Assembly: GCA_015056905.1 (NCBI GenBank)
Contig: SVFI01000002.1
Location: forward strand, 132,758 to 196,757
DNA: 64,000 nt
From: Lachnospiraceae bacterium
GTDB taxonomy: Bacteria > Bacillota > Clostridia > Lachnospirales > Lachnospiraceae
Reading direction: 5' to 3'
Below are positions 17,145 to 25,533 of this stretch, one piece after another. The position numbers were made by a program, and so were the translations under genes. The notes under the pieces were generated by a model that was given only the letters and a program-made list of their open reading frames with translations, ran no database searches and was not told the DNA's origin. Every line of letters begins with the position of its first letter. Position 1 is the first letter of the stretch.

Positions 17145-18141
17145 TTTTCGCTCCGCAATTCGGACAGAAAACAGCATCATCATCCAATACCGTTCCGCAA
17201 CCGCTACATGTTTTCGCAACCGGCTCCGGCTTGGCAATAAAAGCTCCGCACCCCGGGCAGAATGCTGCATCTTTTGACACACCGGTACCGCATGCAGGAC
17301 AAAATGTTCCCGATGCCTTCGGTACTCTCTGAGCCGGTCGGGAAGCAGCATGACCATTCCCAAAGTTTTTTACTGCCGGTGCCCGATACTGTCCAGGCGC
17401 AGCCAGACTCGCAAACTCAACCTGCTTTACAAAAAACTGATTGATAAGCACCAAAATTGCACAAATTGCCGGCACAAAGGAAAAGAAGGTGGCCACAAAC
17501 AACTTATCCATATCAAAAATATCCTCTATGTATTCCGAGAAGGCCTCATTCATTACATAAACCGTAACGCAATTCCAAATAGTCACAAAAACAGAAGCCA
17601 AAAAGAAGAAAATGGACTTTGCATTTGTTTTAAAGAGCTGACGTATGAGAGCCAGTACTGTGATAACCAAGTACCCAATCATAATCGTACTCATTACCAC
17701 CATTGCTGCTCCTGCCACTCCCAAGCCTTCCAGAAAACGCATCACATCTTTTCCGATGATCCAATCATCATAATCGCTCTCTTCCAGCTCTGTCAGCAAC
17801 ATCCCGATATCGCTGGATGCCCAAGCTCTTCCGATTTTAATTGTTTCTACCGGTGAAAGCGCTGCATCCTCCAATATATCTAACACTTTTTCCGTAAAAT
17901 CCAGGACTTTATTTACCGAAACCGGAACATCCAGACGTTCCAGTACAAAATCAATTCCGTCCACCACGTTGTCATCCATGTCACGCATTTCATCCTGTGC
18001 GTCCTCTACACCTTCCTGAATGCTCCTTCTTGTATAGTTATCAGCAATCGTAATCCAGCCTCCAAACATGACTGCTATGCTGACAATCATCAGTAGGATT
18101 GTCACAATATTATTGATTGTTCTTTTCGAACCATTTTTCAT
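17137..18141 (-). CDS. Membrane protein with C-terminal paired zinc ribbons
   Basis: About 334 residues. The N-terminal half has an opening membrane helix (IVTILLMIVSIAVMFGGWIT), a ~100-residue acidic loop that may face outward, and three more helices between about 155 and 245. The C-terminal ~60 residues are two zinc ribbons, CPACG/CPGCG and CSGCG/CPNCG, eight cysteines in all. The start ATG at 18139-18141 has GAGGTG seven bases upstream. I do not recognise the membrane part. Cytoplasmic zinc ribbons of the same type occur in the other membrane proteins of this operon, so they probably form a common docking element. A sensor or scaffold in the kinase pathway is a guess. Confidence 0.75.
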   Translation of the reverse strand: MKNGSKRTINNIVTILLMIVSIAVMFGGWITIADNYTRRSIQEGVEDAQDEMRDMDDNVVDGIDFVLERLDVPVSVNKVLDFTEKVLDILEDAALSPVETIKIGRAWASSDIGMLLTELEESDYDDWIIGKDVMRFLEGLGVAGAAMVVMSTIMIGYLVITVLALIRQLFKTNAKSIFFFLASVFVTIWNCVTVYVMNEAFSEYIEDIFDMDKLFVATFFSFVPAICAILVLINQFFVKQVEFASLAAPGQYRAPAVKNFGNGHAASRPAQRVPKASGTFCPACGTGVSKDAAFCPGCGAFIAKPEPVAKTCSGCGTVLDDDAVFCPNCGAKNE

Positions 18142-18161
18142 CTCAATGCACCTCATTATGC

Positions 18162-20102
18162 TTAATAGCTCATCCACCAACTCTTATCATCCACATTGGA
18201 ATAATAACGCTGAATCGGTAGAATTCGTCCGTTTCTGATCTCAAACACTTCCCAAATCGTTCCCGGCTGGTTCGGCGGTACATTAAATACAGCCTGAAGA
18301 CCACCTGACGAATAAACTCTGACCGTAGCGTTCGACAGAGACATACTCGTATCATCCGTCACGCCGGATGCCAATTTTGTATAGTTCGACACATAGTACT
18401 TATAATTACCGCTTGTCAAATTCAGAATCGTCATCGTCTCCGGTCCATATCCGTTCGTATCATCGACATCAAGATTATTGCCATAGTCATCACTCTGCTC
18501 ATAGTAACCAATGTGCTGCATATCTCCCGCACTACCCTGGTAAGGTGTAAACAGATGAGAATCCAGATCATTCGGATAATCGTTCCATGTCAGGACAATT
18601 CGCATTTCTCCTTCTGCCAGCTTCGGTGTTGTCATACTCTGCATCAACGTATTGTCCGCTTTGGCAGCAATCGTGAAATAAGAATTTTCATATCCGTCAT
18701 GTAAGATTTCACCTGTATACATTCCTGCCGGAAGCTCCGCAGAAACAACACCGTCTGCATCAGCGGTATAAGTTCCGTACACTTCTCCCGTTTTGTTATT
18801 TACACCCTTGCGAATTTTCAACTGAGCATACGGAAGACGCTCCATGTTGGAGAATGCATCTCCGCCGCCGCTTGTATTCAAAGCGTCACACAGAATAATC
18901 TGCATCGGAATCATTTCATCCTTCTGATCCCCGATCGGCATATAAATGGTCTCATTCACAACACTCGTAGTAGCCTTGCCGACTTTCACTCCAAAGACAT
19001 CTACCTCATCTTCTCCCTGGCTTACTTTCAGCGAATAATCGCCTTCCTCATCTGCCGGAACCATCATAGAGTAATATCCCTCTTCGTTGGTTTTTACCTC
19101 GCCGGCTTGCTGATTGTAGTGATTGTTGGTAGCAGTTACAAGTGCACCTGAAATCGGTTCATTATTACAGTCGTACAGATATCCGTTCAACGTTCCGTAA
19201 ATCGGAATATTCTGTACAGCATTGTACACATTGTGCGCTCTTGTCAAACCGACAACTTCAAGATTATTAAATCCGGCCACAAGATGTTCTTCGTACGTAT
19301 GTAAGTCCTTCACAAGAAAATCCTGCACCTCAAGCGGTACCTCAATCCTCCTGAACTTCACAAGCGAATCACTATTGTAGTAATAGCGCTCGCCGCATTT
19401 ATCAACCGTGGCATAGGTCGGTGTATAAACATCACGAAGCGAATAGAAAATAAAGTTAATCTTTCCGCTTTGGAAATAGTACTCCCATACTTCATAGAGT
19501 CCTGTTTCATCCTGCTTTTCAATCGTTACAATCTTTTGGATTTCTCCGGTCTCGTTCTGTTTGTACAGCTCACATTCCACAAGATTTCCGGTTTCTTTGT
19601 TCTTTACCTGAACCTTCGAAATGTCACACAGGTTAATCAGTCCGTCGTTCTGGTTTTCCATACTGGCGTCTTCGAGTGTATAAAACAGCGTCTTATCCCA
19701 TTCCAAATCCGGATTTCTCTCAGCCGGTGTTTGCTCGTTTGCCGTGTAGTCAATCACCTTGTATTGCGGATTCTGATCGCCAATCCACTCTAATGTATAC
19801 GCAAACTTCTCATCTTCCGACATTGAATCATAGGCAACGTCACTATCTGCCGAAGCAACAAGATCAGAATCATCCCCTTCATTCGTCAACTCGACGCCTT
19901 CTGAATCTCCTCGTTTGAACTTAGAGTCTTCATCCTCCGACTTTTTAAATTTACCTCCGGCTGTCTCTTCTGTTTTATTTCCTTCACCACCGGAAAACAC
20001 ATCCATCTGCCAGAGAATAATTCCCAAACCAATCACGGCAAGAAACAGCACACATAAAATTATTACAAGTATCTTCTTCCCGATACCGGACTTCTCTTCC
20101 AT
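18162..20102 (-). CDS. Membrane-anchored surface protein with carboxypeptidase-regulatory-like and DUF2135-like domains
   Basis: About 646 residues. A single N-terminal membrane helix (KILVIILCVLFLAVIGLGII) is followed by an acidic, serine-rich stalk to about residue 95. A unique region to ~300 follows, then a CarboxypepD_reg-like beta-sandwich (YGTLNGYLYDCNNEPISGAL), a second similar repeat near 440-500 (GVNNKTGEVYGTYTADADG), and a C-terminal domain. The last resembles DUF2135/YfaP, with VLTWNDYPNDLDSHL and a tail rich in Tyr and Asn. I take the ATG at 20100-20102 because GAGGTG is eight bases upstream; the earlier GTG directly abuts that site. It is likely an outward-facing binding protein. 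Its place between zinc-ribbon membrane proteins suggests it is the extracellular reader of the cassette. Confidence 0.75.
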   Translation of the reverse strand: MEEKSGIGKKILVIILCVLFLAVIGLGIILWQMDVFSGGEGNKTEETAGGKFKKSEDEDSKFKRGDSEGVELTNEGDDSDLVASADSDVAYDSMSEDEKFAYTLEWIGDQNPQYKVIDYTANEQTPAERNPDLEWDKTLFYTLEDASMENQNDGLINLCDISKVQVKNKETGNLVECELYKQNETGEIQKIVTIEKQDETGLYEVWEYYFQSGKINFIFYSLRDVYTPTYATVDKCGERYYYNSDSLVKFRRIEVPLEVQDFLVKDLHTYEEHLVAGFNNLEVVGLTRAHNVYNAVQNIPIYGTLNGYLYDCNNEPISGALVTATNNHYNQQAGEVKTNEEGYYSMMVPADEEGDYSLKVSQGEDEVDVFGVKVGKATTSVVNETIYMPIGDQKDEMIPMQIILCDALNTSGGGDAFSNMERLPYAQLKIRKGVNNKTGEVYGTYTADADGVVSAELPAGMYTGEILHDGYENSYFTIAAKADNTLMQSMTTPKLAEGEMRIVLTWNDYPNDLDSHLFTPYQGSAGDMQHIGYYEQSDDYGNNLDVDDTNGYGPETMTILNLTSGNYKYYVSNYTKLASGVTDDTSMSLSNATVRVYSSGGLQAVFNVPPNQPGTIWEVFEIRNGRILPIQRYYSNVDDKSWWMSY

Positions 20103-20120
20103 GTCACCCACACCTCATAC

Positions 20121-20507
20121 TTACATCTGCACTAATGCGTTTCCGCATTTTTCACAAAATCTGTTGCCTGCGCCATTTGCAGAACCACAACTTGTGCAAT
20201 ATACAACATTCTGCTTTGTACCACTTCCGAGGATTCTCTGCTCTTCCTCTTCCAGGCGCTCGATTTCCTGCTTCTTCAACTCAATTTCATTCTGCTTATC
20301 TTTGATCATCTGAAGCTTAGCCGTCATATCATCCGGCAGACTAATCTGACCGTTCTGCCATTTCACATACGCCTGATTCGCCACTTCCATCTTAATCTGA
20401 TTGCTTTCCTGCGTCAGAGTATCTATGTATGTTTTTATTTTGGTAACTTCAAGATAGTTTGCTGTTTTAACGTTAATGGCCGTAAGACCTTTTGAAAATA
20501 CGCTCAT
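20121..20507 (-). CDS. Small coiled-coil protein with C-terminal zinc ribbon
   Basis: A 128-residue soluble protein. The middle third is a strongly charged coiled coil (DKQNEIELKKQEIERLEEEE, about 70-92). The end is a zinc ribbon with two CxxC knuckles (CTSCG and CEKCG). No membrane helix is present. It lies 28 bp downstream of the zinc-ribbon beta-propeller gene and 19 bp before the DUF2135-like gene. The ribbon resembles those of its neighbours, so it may be a cytoplasmic adaptor that pairs with the ribbon domains of the membrane proteins. I know of no characterised homologue. Confidence 0.72.
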   Translation of the reverse strand: MSVFSKGLTAINVKTANYLEVTKIKTYIDTLTQESNQIKMEVANQAYVKWQNGQISLPDDMTAKLQMIKDKQNEIELKKQEIERLEEEEQRILGSGTKQNVVYCTSCGSANGAGNRFCEKCGNALVQM

Positions 20508-20534
20508 GATTTAAACTCCTTATATTCTCAAGAC

Positions 20535-22496
20535 TTAATAACAATTGATTAACTGTTCTACATCGCGGTCGATTCTTTCAACTTTTCTGCCGTTGTAGTA
20601 AGAAAGTGTTCCTGATGAATTGCTATAGTCATGCAAAATTGCAATTTTATTCTTTTCAAGCGCAACATAGGAAACAACATCTCTCTCAACATCAATCAGT
20701 TTACGACCGTTCCAAAGTTTTAAGTCTCCTTCGCCGTCGCCATCTTCCCTCTCAAGAAGAGCAACCCACTTACCGTCATCAATGGCAGAACCGCTGATAC
20801 GCTCAACATCCTTATCAATTCTCTCTCCTTCGCAATATAAATCATCGTCCGAAATATAGAAAATCTGATCGTTTCTGCAAATTGCATCCTCTACATCCTG
20901 CTCGATAGTTTCCATATCTCCAAGCTTACTTCCGTATTTAATGGATACTAAATCATAATTGCTTCCGCCTGATTCAAGTCTTGTATAGATAAGTTTCTTC
21001 TTTTCGTTCACACCGACCGGATAGGTATATTCATCATCAGCCACATCAAGCTGCGCACCTTTTTTACCCTCATACAGCGTAACTGTAGCCTCTCCGTTTG
21101 CTGCATTTTCCAGTTCATCATAAAAATCATAGAAGCTCTTATCTCCGTCATAGAAATCAGACATCTTAGCTGATACTGATTCCATTTCTGTCACCTGACG
21201 AACAAATAAAAGTGCTTTGTCGTAAGAAGCAATATTCATCGAGAATGAATATGCAGAAGAAAGCTTTTCGCTTCCGTCTTTCACCGTATAGTAATACAGA
21301 TCATACTTGCGGTGTGACACCTCATATTCCTTCAGATTTTCGCGATCTCTGTCTCTCCAAAGCTTCTCTTCGTATTCATCCATTGCTGTGTAATATTCAT
21401 CGGAAAGAATTGTTTCCTCATACGGGTCACCCCAGTAATCTTTTTTAATTTCTGTATGTTCATAGTCCGAACGTTTCGGTTCTGTAATAGCCTCATCCGA
21501 TGCCAGTAAATCATCCTGAATAAAATCGTAAGCTACGGACTTCTCCGTGTCGGCTTCCTCTGCAAAGTAGAAAACAAGCTGATTGGAATCTCCTTCTAAT
21601 ACATAGTAGTCAGAATATACTTCATCCATCTCAAACACTTTCTGCTCATCTTTATAGTCGGACAAAACATAAACCGCGCCTTCTGCAACATATGCAATTT
21701 CTTCAAAGTTGTCCGTTGCAGCCACGAAATAATCTACTTCCTTTGCAAGTCTCTCATCATCCTTTTTGAGCTTGATATCACGCTTGCACAAATCTCCGTC
21801 TTCATCAATCCAGATAATTTCCGTCTGCTTTTCGTTGACTTTGTATTCTTCTACATCTTTGGCTACTCTTTCGCTTTCTTCGCCGTCTGCCACATTAAGT
21901 TCATTATCTGTGTCCAGATATACTACTTTGTTATTATCCAGCAATATATGACTTTTTACGTCTTTGGCAATTCTTTCATCATCGCCTTCCAAATCTCTCA
22001 TTTTCTTTCTGTACAAATTGTACCCATAATCATTGCCGGTACCATAGTATAAGTACTTTCCGTTTTCTGAAATTCTCGGCGTTGTATAATTCTCGCCATT
22101 GTCCATATTTTTTTCAACACGCACTTCCGTGTCCTCTTTCCACTTGGATGCGTAAAGACTGTCATCTTTAATGTATAACACCGGCTCACTCTTTCCTGCA
22201 AAAAGACTGATAAGAACAACAAGCACAATGAGTCCTCCGACAACCGCTGCCGCCGGAATCAAATACTTTTTAAATGGCTCAATAGAAAAACTTCTCGCTT
22301 CGTGCTTCTGCGCTGCCGCAAGTGCCACGCCACAAGAAGTACACCATTCACTCCCCTCTTCCAAAGCCGCACCGCACATCGGGCAAAAAATCGTCGCCGC
22401 CTGCTGCGGCTGTTCCTGTTTTTCTACCGGAGTACCGCACTCCGGACAAAATACTGCATCGCTCTCAAGCGTTGCCCCACACTTTGTACAATTCAT
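20535..22496 (-). CDS. Zinc-ribbon membrane protein with large extracellular beta-propeller-like domain
   Basis: About 653 residues. Two N-terminal zinc ribbons (CTKCG/CPECG and CPMCG/CTSCG, residues 2-60) sit in the cytoplasm. A membrane helix at about 78-102 (YLIPAAAVVGGLIVLVVLIS) is followed by ~550 residues outside. The outer part is full of short Asp/Glu/Tyr-rich strands with recurring RI-KDV-like turns (ERIAKDVKS, ERVAKDVEE, ERLAKEVDY, ERIDKDVER, ERIDRDVEQ), spaced like the blades of a TolB/DUF5050-type propeller. The inner ATG at 22494-22496 has GGAGG at proper distance, better than the one 6 bp upstream. Function unknown; the topology suggests a receptor or ligand-binding protein serving the adjacent transmembrane kinase, which is encoded directly upstream. 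Confidence 0.78.
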   Translation of the reverse strand: MNCTKCGATLESDAVFCPECGTPVEKQEQPQQAATIFCPMCGAALEEGSEWCTSCGVALAAAQKHEARSFSIEPFKKYLIPAAAVVGGLIVLVVLISLFAGKSEPVLYIKDDSLYASKWKEDTEVRVEKNMDNGENYTTPRISENGKYLYYGTGNDYGYNLYRKKMRDLEGDDERIAKDVKSHILLDNNKVVYLDTDNELNVADGEESERVAKDVEEYKVNEKQTEIIWIDEDGDLCKRDIKLKKDDERLAKEVDYFVAATDNFEEIAYVAEGAVYVLSDYKDEQKVFEMDEVYSDYYVLEGDSNQLVFYFAEEADTEKSVAYDFIQDDLLASDEAITEPKRSDYEHTEIKKDYWGDPYEETILSDEYYTAMDEYEEKLWRDRDRENLKEYEVSHRKYDLYYYTVKDGSEKLSSAYSFSMNIASYDKALLFVRQVTEMESVSAKMSDFYDGDKSFYDFYDELENAANGEATVTLYEGKKGAQLDVADDEYTYPVGVNEKKKLIYTRLESGGSNYDLVSIKYGSKLGDMETIEQDVEDAICRNDQIFYISDDDLYCEGERIDKDVERISGSAIDDGKWVALLEREDGDGEGDLKLWNGRKLIDVERDVVSYVALEKNKIAILHDYSNSSGTLSYYNGRKVERIDRDVEQLINCY

Positions 22497-22545
22497 CTTC
22501 ATGTCCTCCCTAATAAAATCTAATAAATTTTGACTTATATTTATC

Positions 22546-24141
22546 TTATTGTACTCCTACGCTCTCCATCACACTCTCAAAATATCCATTCATGTTTGCA
22601 ATGGTACGCCCATTTCTGGCTATGTTGGTTAAACTGAACGTATTGTTCTCATATACATAGAAAACGTATGCGATTAAATCGCCGTTTTCTTCCGCAATGT
22701 AATTTACAATCGGATTCCCGTCAGCATCTGTCGTCTCCTGCCAAATACCTTTTTCATAGTACTTCTCAAAAATCTCTTCTACCGTATAATACTGATTGTA
22801 GTCTGTAAAGACACTGTCCTTTACGATTTGGATTCGCTCCGTGTTCTGGTTTTCCATCCCGTCGAGTACCGAAGAACTATCCGGCTGTTCTGCCGTGGTC
22901 TCCTGCGACTGTTGTGTAACTGTCTCTTCCTCTTCATTCTTCGTCTCTTCGCGTGAACCCTCTTCCTCTTTCTTCTCGTCCGAATCCTCCTCCGTTTTAT
23001 CAAACTTTGAACTTGAAGATGTCGTCACGGATTCCTTTTCGCTTCCGCTCTTACCTATCGTATTCTTTTGAACAACAAAGAATACAATACACAGCGCAAG
23101 CACACACGCAATCAAAACCGTCGATATCATAATCTTCTGTACTTTATCGACCTTTTGCTCGAGGCGTTGCGCATCCGTCGCATAAAGCTGCGCATACAGC
23201 TCTGCAATGCTTTGCTGCCTGTCGCCTCCCCTGATGGAAAGTCCTTTCAAAATCGCCCGCTCAATGTGCGCCGGAACCTTAACATTTTTAAAACTACGAA
23301 TCGGCTTCAACTCATATCCCGCGAACCTGCTGTGGGCATCCGTAGGAACTTCACCCGTCAGCATCTTGTATATCGTTGCACAAACAGCATATACATCCGT
23401 ATATTCTCCCTGCGCGTCATTGCGCGAATATTGTTCCATCGGCGCATATCCCTGTTTTACCATAACCGTCCTGCTATGCTCGCTTTCGACACCACAGCTC
23501 CGCGCCGCTCCAAAGTCAATCAGCTGCACCTGGCCATCGTATGATATCATGATGTTATCCGGACTGATGTCCCTATGTATGACATGATGTTCATGTAATA
23601 CAGCCAGTGAGCTTAATACCGGCTGCATAAAATCCAGCGTCTGCTGCAACGTAAGTCTGCCACCGTTATCCTCCAGATACTTCTCCAGAGATATACCGTC
23701 AATAAATTCCATCACCATGTATGCAGTATTGTTTGCGTAGAAAAACTCCAGCACCCGCACAATACCGGCCAAATCATACAACTGTATCATGGTGTTGACT
23801 TCTTTTACATATTTTTCAAGTCCCAGATTGTAATAGCGCATCGCTTCTTCCGAAACACAAACCGCCGGTCCGTTTCGCTGAGAATCTCTGTAAGCTGCTC
23901 CTTCCGGAAAATACTCCTTAATCGCAACCTTTCTCATCGTTTGTGAGTCATAAGCGACATAAGTAAGTCCAAAACCACCTTTGCCAAGCTTCTTTCCTAT
24001 CAGATAACGATTGTTCAGTACAGTTCCGGGAATCAGCACGCTGCTTCCCTCAGGAATCACCGCACTATGTCCGCAGTACGGACAGACCATTGTCCCTGTT
24101 TCAAGCGGTTTAAAACATTCTCCGCATACTCTTTTTTCCAT
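22546..24141 (-). CDS. Transmembrane Ser/Thr protein kinase with N-terminal zinc ribbon
   Basis: A 531-residue Hanks-type kinase. A zinc ribbon opens the protein (CGECF and CPYCG, residues 6-24). The kinase domain spans about 44-310 with GKGGFG at 53-58, catalytic lysine K75 in VAIKEYFP, HRDISPDN at 189-196 and DFG at 209-211, so all key residues are intact. A single membrane helix at 338-357 leads to a Ser/Glu/Thr-rich linker and a ~100-residue outer domain of unknown fold, without PASTA repeats. AAGG lies eight bases before the chosen ATG. It heads the operon that ends in the double-FHA ABC transporter and fcl. Likely targets are threonines in the zinc-ribbon proteins, read by the FHA domains. 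No PP2C phosphatase is encoded nearby. Confidence 0.9.
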   Translation of the reverse strand: MEKRVCGECFKPLETGTMVCPYCGHSAVIPEGSSVLIPGTVLNNRYLIGKKLGKGGFGLTYVAYDSQTMRKVAIKEYFPEGAAYRDSQRNGPAVCVSEEAMRYYNLGLEKYVKEVNTMIQLYDLAGIVRVLEFFYANNTAYMVMEFIDGISLEKYLEDNGGRLTLQQTLDFMQPVLSSLAVLHEHHVIHRDISPDNIMISYDGQVQLIDFGAARSCGVESEHSRTVMVKQGYAPMEQYSRNDAQGEYTDVYAVCATIYKMLTGEVPTDAHSRFAGYELKPIRSFKNVKVPAHIERAILKGLSIRGGDRQQSIAELYAQLYATDAQRLEQKVDKVQKIMISTVLIACVLALCIVFFVVQKNTIGKSGSEKESVTTSSSSKFDKTEEDSDEKKEEEGSREETKNEEEETVTQQSQETTAEQPDSSSVLDGMENQNTERIQIVKDSVFTDYNQYYTVEEIFEKYYEKGIWQETTDADGNPIVNYIAEENGDLIAYVFYVYENNTFSLTNIARNGRTIANMNGYFESVMESVGVQ

Positions 24142-24231
24142 AATTTCGCCTTCTATCCGCATTATCGACAATATTTTAGCACATCCGGGGGCTAAAATCA
24201 ATTCATACAAACATAAAAAAAGGCAACAAAA

Positions 24232-24262
24232 AAGGACCTTCTTTCCACAAAAGAACGTCCTT
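24232..24262 (-). terminator. Terminator between lectin-like gene and kinase gene
   Basis: A 13-position stem (AAGGAC, mismatch, TTCTTT paired with AAAGAA, mismatch, GTCCTT) with a 5-nt loop. On the minus strand it is followed by a T-run. It lies 18 bp past the lectin-like gene stop and 91 bp before the kinase start, so the kinase operon is read either by read-through or from its own promoter. Confidence 0.75.
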
Positions 24263-24279
24263 TTCTCTTTCCTTACAAT

Positions 24280-25305
24280 CTATCTGTCTTCGTCTTCTTC
24301 GTCATCATCGCGGCGTGCATCATCTTCATCATTACGACTGTCTTCTTCATCATCCTTATTTCTGTCGTCATCATCACGGTCATCACTATCTCGATCATCA
24401 TCAGATTCTTCATACTCAATCAAGTAAGCTGTATAACCGGAGAACTGCCCGCCGTAATTCTGGTACATGTCATCCGGACAGTCATTCCAGCCCCAATCAC
24501 TCTGCGTATCAAGATTGTACAAGCAAACATAATTTTCCACATTGTTTGTATTGTTCGGCTCGCCAGGCGTCCAATCCGCATAATCGAAATCATCTCCGTT
24601 TACCCATCTGAACTCATCCCCATTGCGCTGGCCGCCGATATAAACAACCTTCAAATCAGAACCTTCTTCGTTGAGGTATTCGATAATTTCCTTTTCCTCA
24701 TCCTTATCTTGAATACATGCAAGATATCCGCCTTTTTCCTCCGCTTTTTTGGCAGCTTCTTCCCAAGAGATATTTGCTTTTACCAGCTCGTATGTACTGT
24801 TGGATGATCTTGAACCGGAATCCGAACCTGAATCTCCTTCTTCTTTATCACCGTTCAATGTACTATAAATGAACCATCCGCCAACTCCAAGTACTGCAAG
24901 CAGAATTAAAATGAGCAATATAATGATTACCGTCTGCAATGCACTTCCTTTTTTCTTAGGTGCTTTTGGCGGTTGCGGCGGTGTCATAGGTCTCGGCTGC
25001 GGCTGAACCGGTCTTGGTGGCGGTGCCACCGGTCTTGGCTGCGGCGCAGATCCCAAATGAAGTGTGTTTCCATCATCACTCGGTCCAAAAGACTGCTGTG
25101 CATCTGATTTGTCAAGCAGCACAGTTCTCTCACCGTCATTCATCATCGGCGCTACCGGTGTCGGCTGTGGCGCTACCGGTGTCGGCTGTGGTGCTACCGG
25201 TACAGGCTGCGGTGCTGCCGCAATCAACTGATTGCCACATTTTTTACAAAACTTAAAGCCTTCACTTGTCGGCTCTCCACATTTCGGGCAAAACTTTGGA
25301 TTCAT
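24280..25305 (-). CDS. Zinc-ribbon membrane protein with C-type-lectin-like extracellular domain
   Basis: A 341-residue protein. Domain order: zinc ribbon (CPKCG/CKKCG, 6-24), Pro-rich repeats of PQPTPVA type (31-53), a Thr-containing GERTVLLD motif near 58-65, a second Pro-rich stretch to ~118, a membrane helix at 124-146, a C-type-lectin fold at about 170-297, and a 40-residue Asp/Arg tail. The lectin part keeps the classical landmarks: WTPGEPNN (EPN at 249-251) and WND at 273-275, residues that coordinate Ca2+ and mannose-type sugars in animal lectins. Cysteines are reduced to C197, C261 and C276. GGAGGA precedes the ATG. It probably reads cell-surface glycan and passes the signal through the cytoplasmic ribbon and TVLL motif to the kinase/FHA system. 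Confidence 0.85.
   Translation of the reverse strand: MNPKFCPKCGEPTSEGFKFCKKCGNQLIAAAPQPVPVAPQPTPVAPQPTPVAPMMNDGERTVLLDKSDAQQSFGPSDDGNTLHLGSAPQPRPVAPPPRPVQPQPRPMTPPQPPKAPKKKGSALQTVIIILLILILLAVLGVGGWFIYSTLNGDKEEGDSGSDSGSRSSNSTYELVKANISWEEAAKKAEEKGGYLACIQDKDEEKEIIEYLNEEGSDLKVVYIGGQRNGDEFRWVNGDDFDYADWTPGEPNNTNNVENYVCLYNLDTQSDWGWNDCPDDMYQNYGGQFSGYTAYLIEYEESDDDRDSDDRDDDDRNKDDEEDSRNDEDDARRDDDEEDEDR
25149..25211. repeat. 3 x 21-bp tandem repeat coding for Pro-rich heptads
   Basis: Two identical copies of GCGCTACCGGTGTCGGCTGT plus G, followed by a diverged third copy. On the minus strand they encode the PQP(T/V)PVA heptads in the linker of the lectin-like protein. Identity at the DNA level suggests recent copy-number change. 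Confidence 0.85.
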
Positions 25306-25332
25306 TTTTCTTCCTCCTCAAATCTACACTTA

Positions 25333-25361
25333 ATAACATATGCACAATGCACACATGTCAA
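25333..25361 (-). promoter_or_regulatory. Sigma-A promoter of the lectin-like gene
   Basis: Minus strand TTGACA (25356-25361) and TGTTAT (25333-25338) with a 17-bp spacer, 28 bp upstream of the start codon. The -35 box is a perfect consensus. Confidence 0.65.
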
Positions 25362-25533
25362 ATCATATTCCTTTATAAATGTAACCCAAATGAGCATCCA
25401 TGTCAAGAAATGATAGCCATTCCGTCCACTCTTCGACAAATCTTTCAATTATTCCGTGGATTCATATAGAAAAAAATGAAAAAGTAGTATATACTTATTT
25501 ATCAGTGAAAAATACAAGTGAGGGATACACATC

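Noticed and set aside
17145..17363. N-terminal extension of the SASA-type esterase by 73 codons
   Set aside because: The extension runs through the zinc-ribbon gene in another frame and would bury the signal peptide. The ATG at 17142-17144 has a ribosome site and stop/start overlap.
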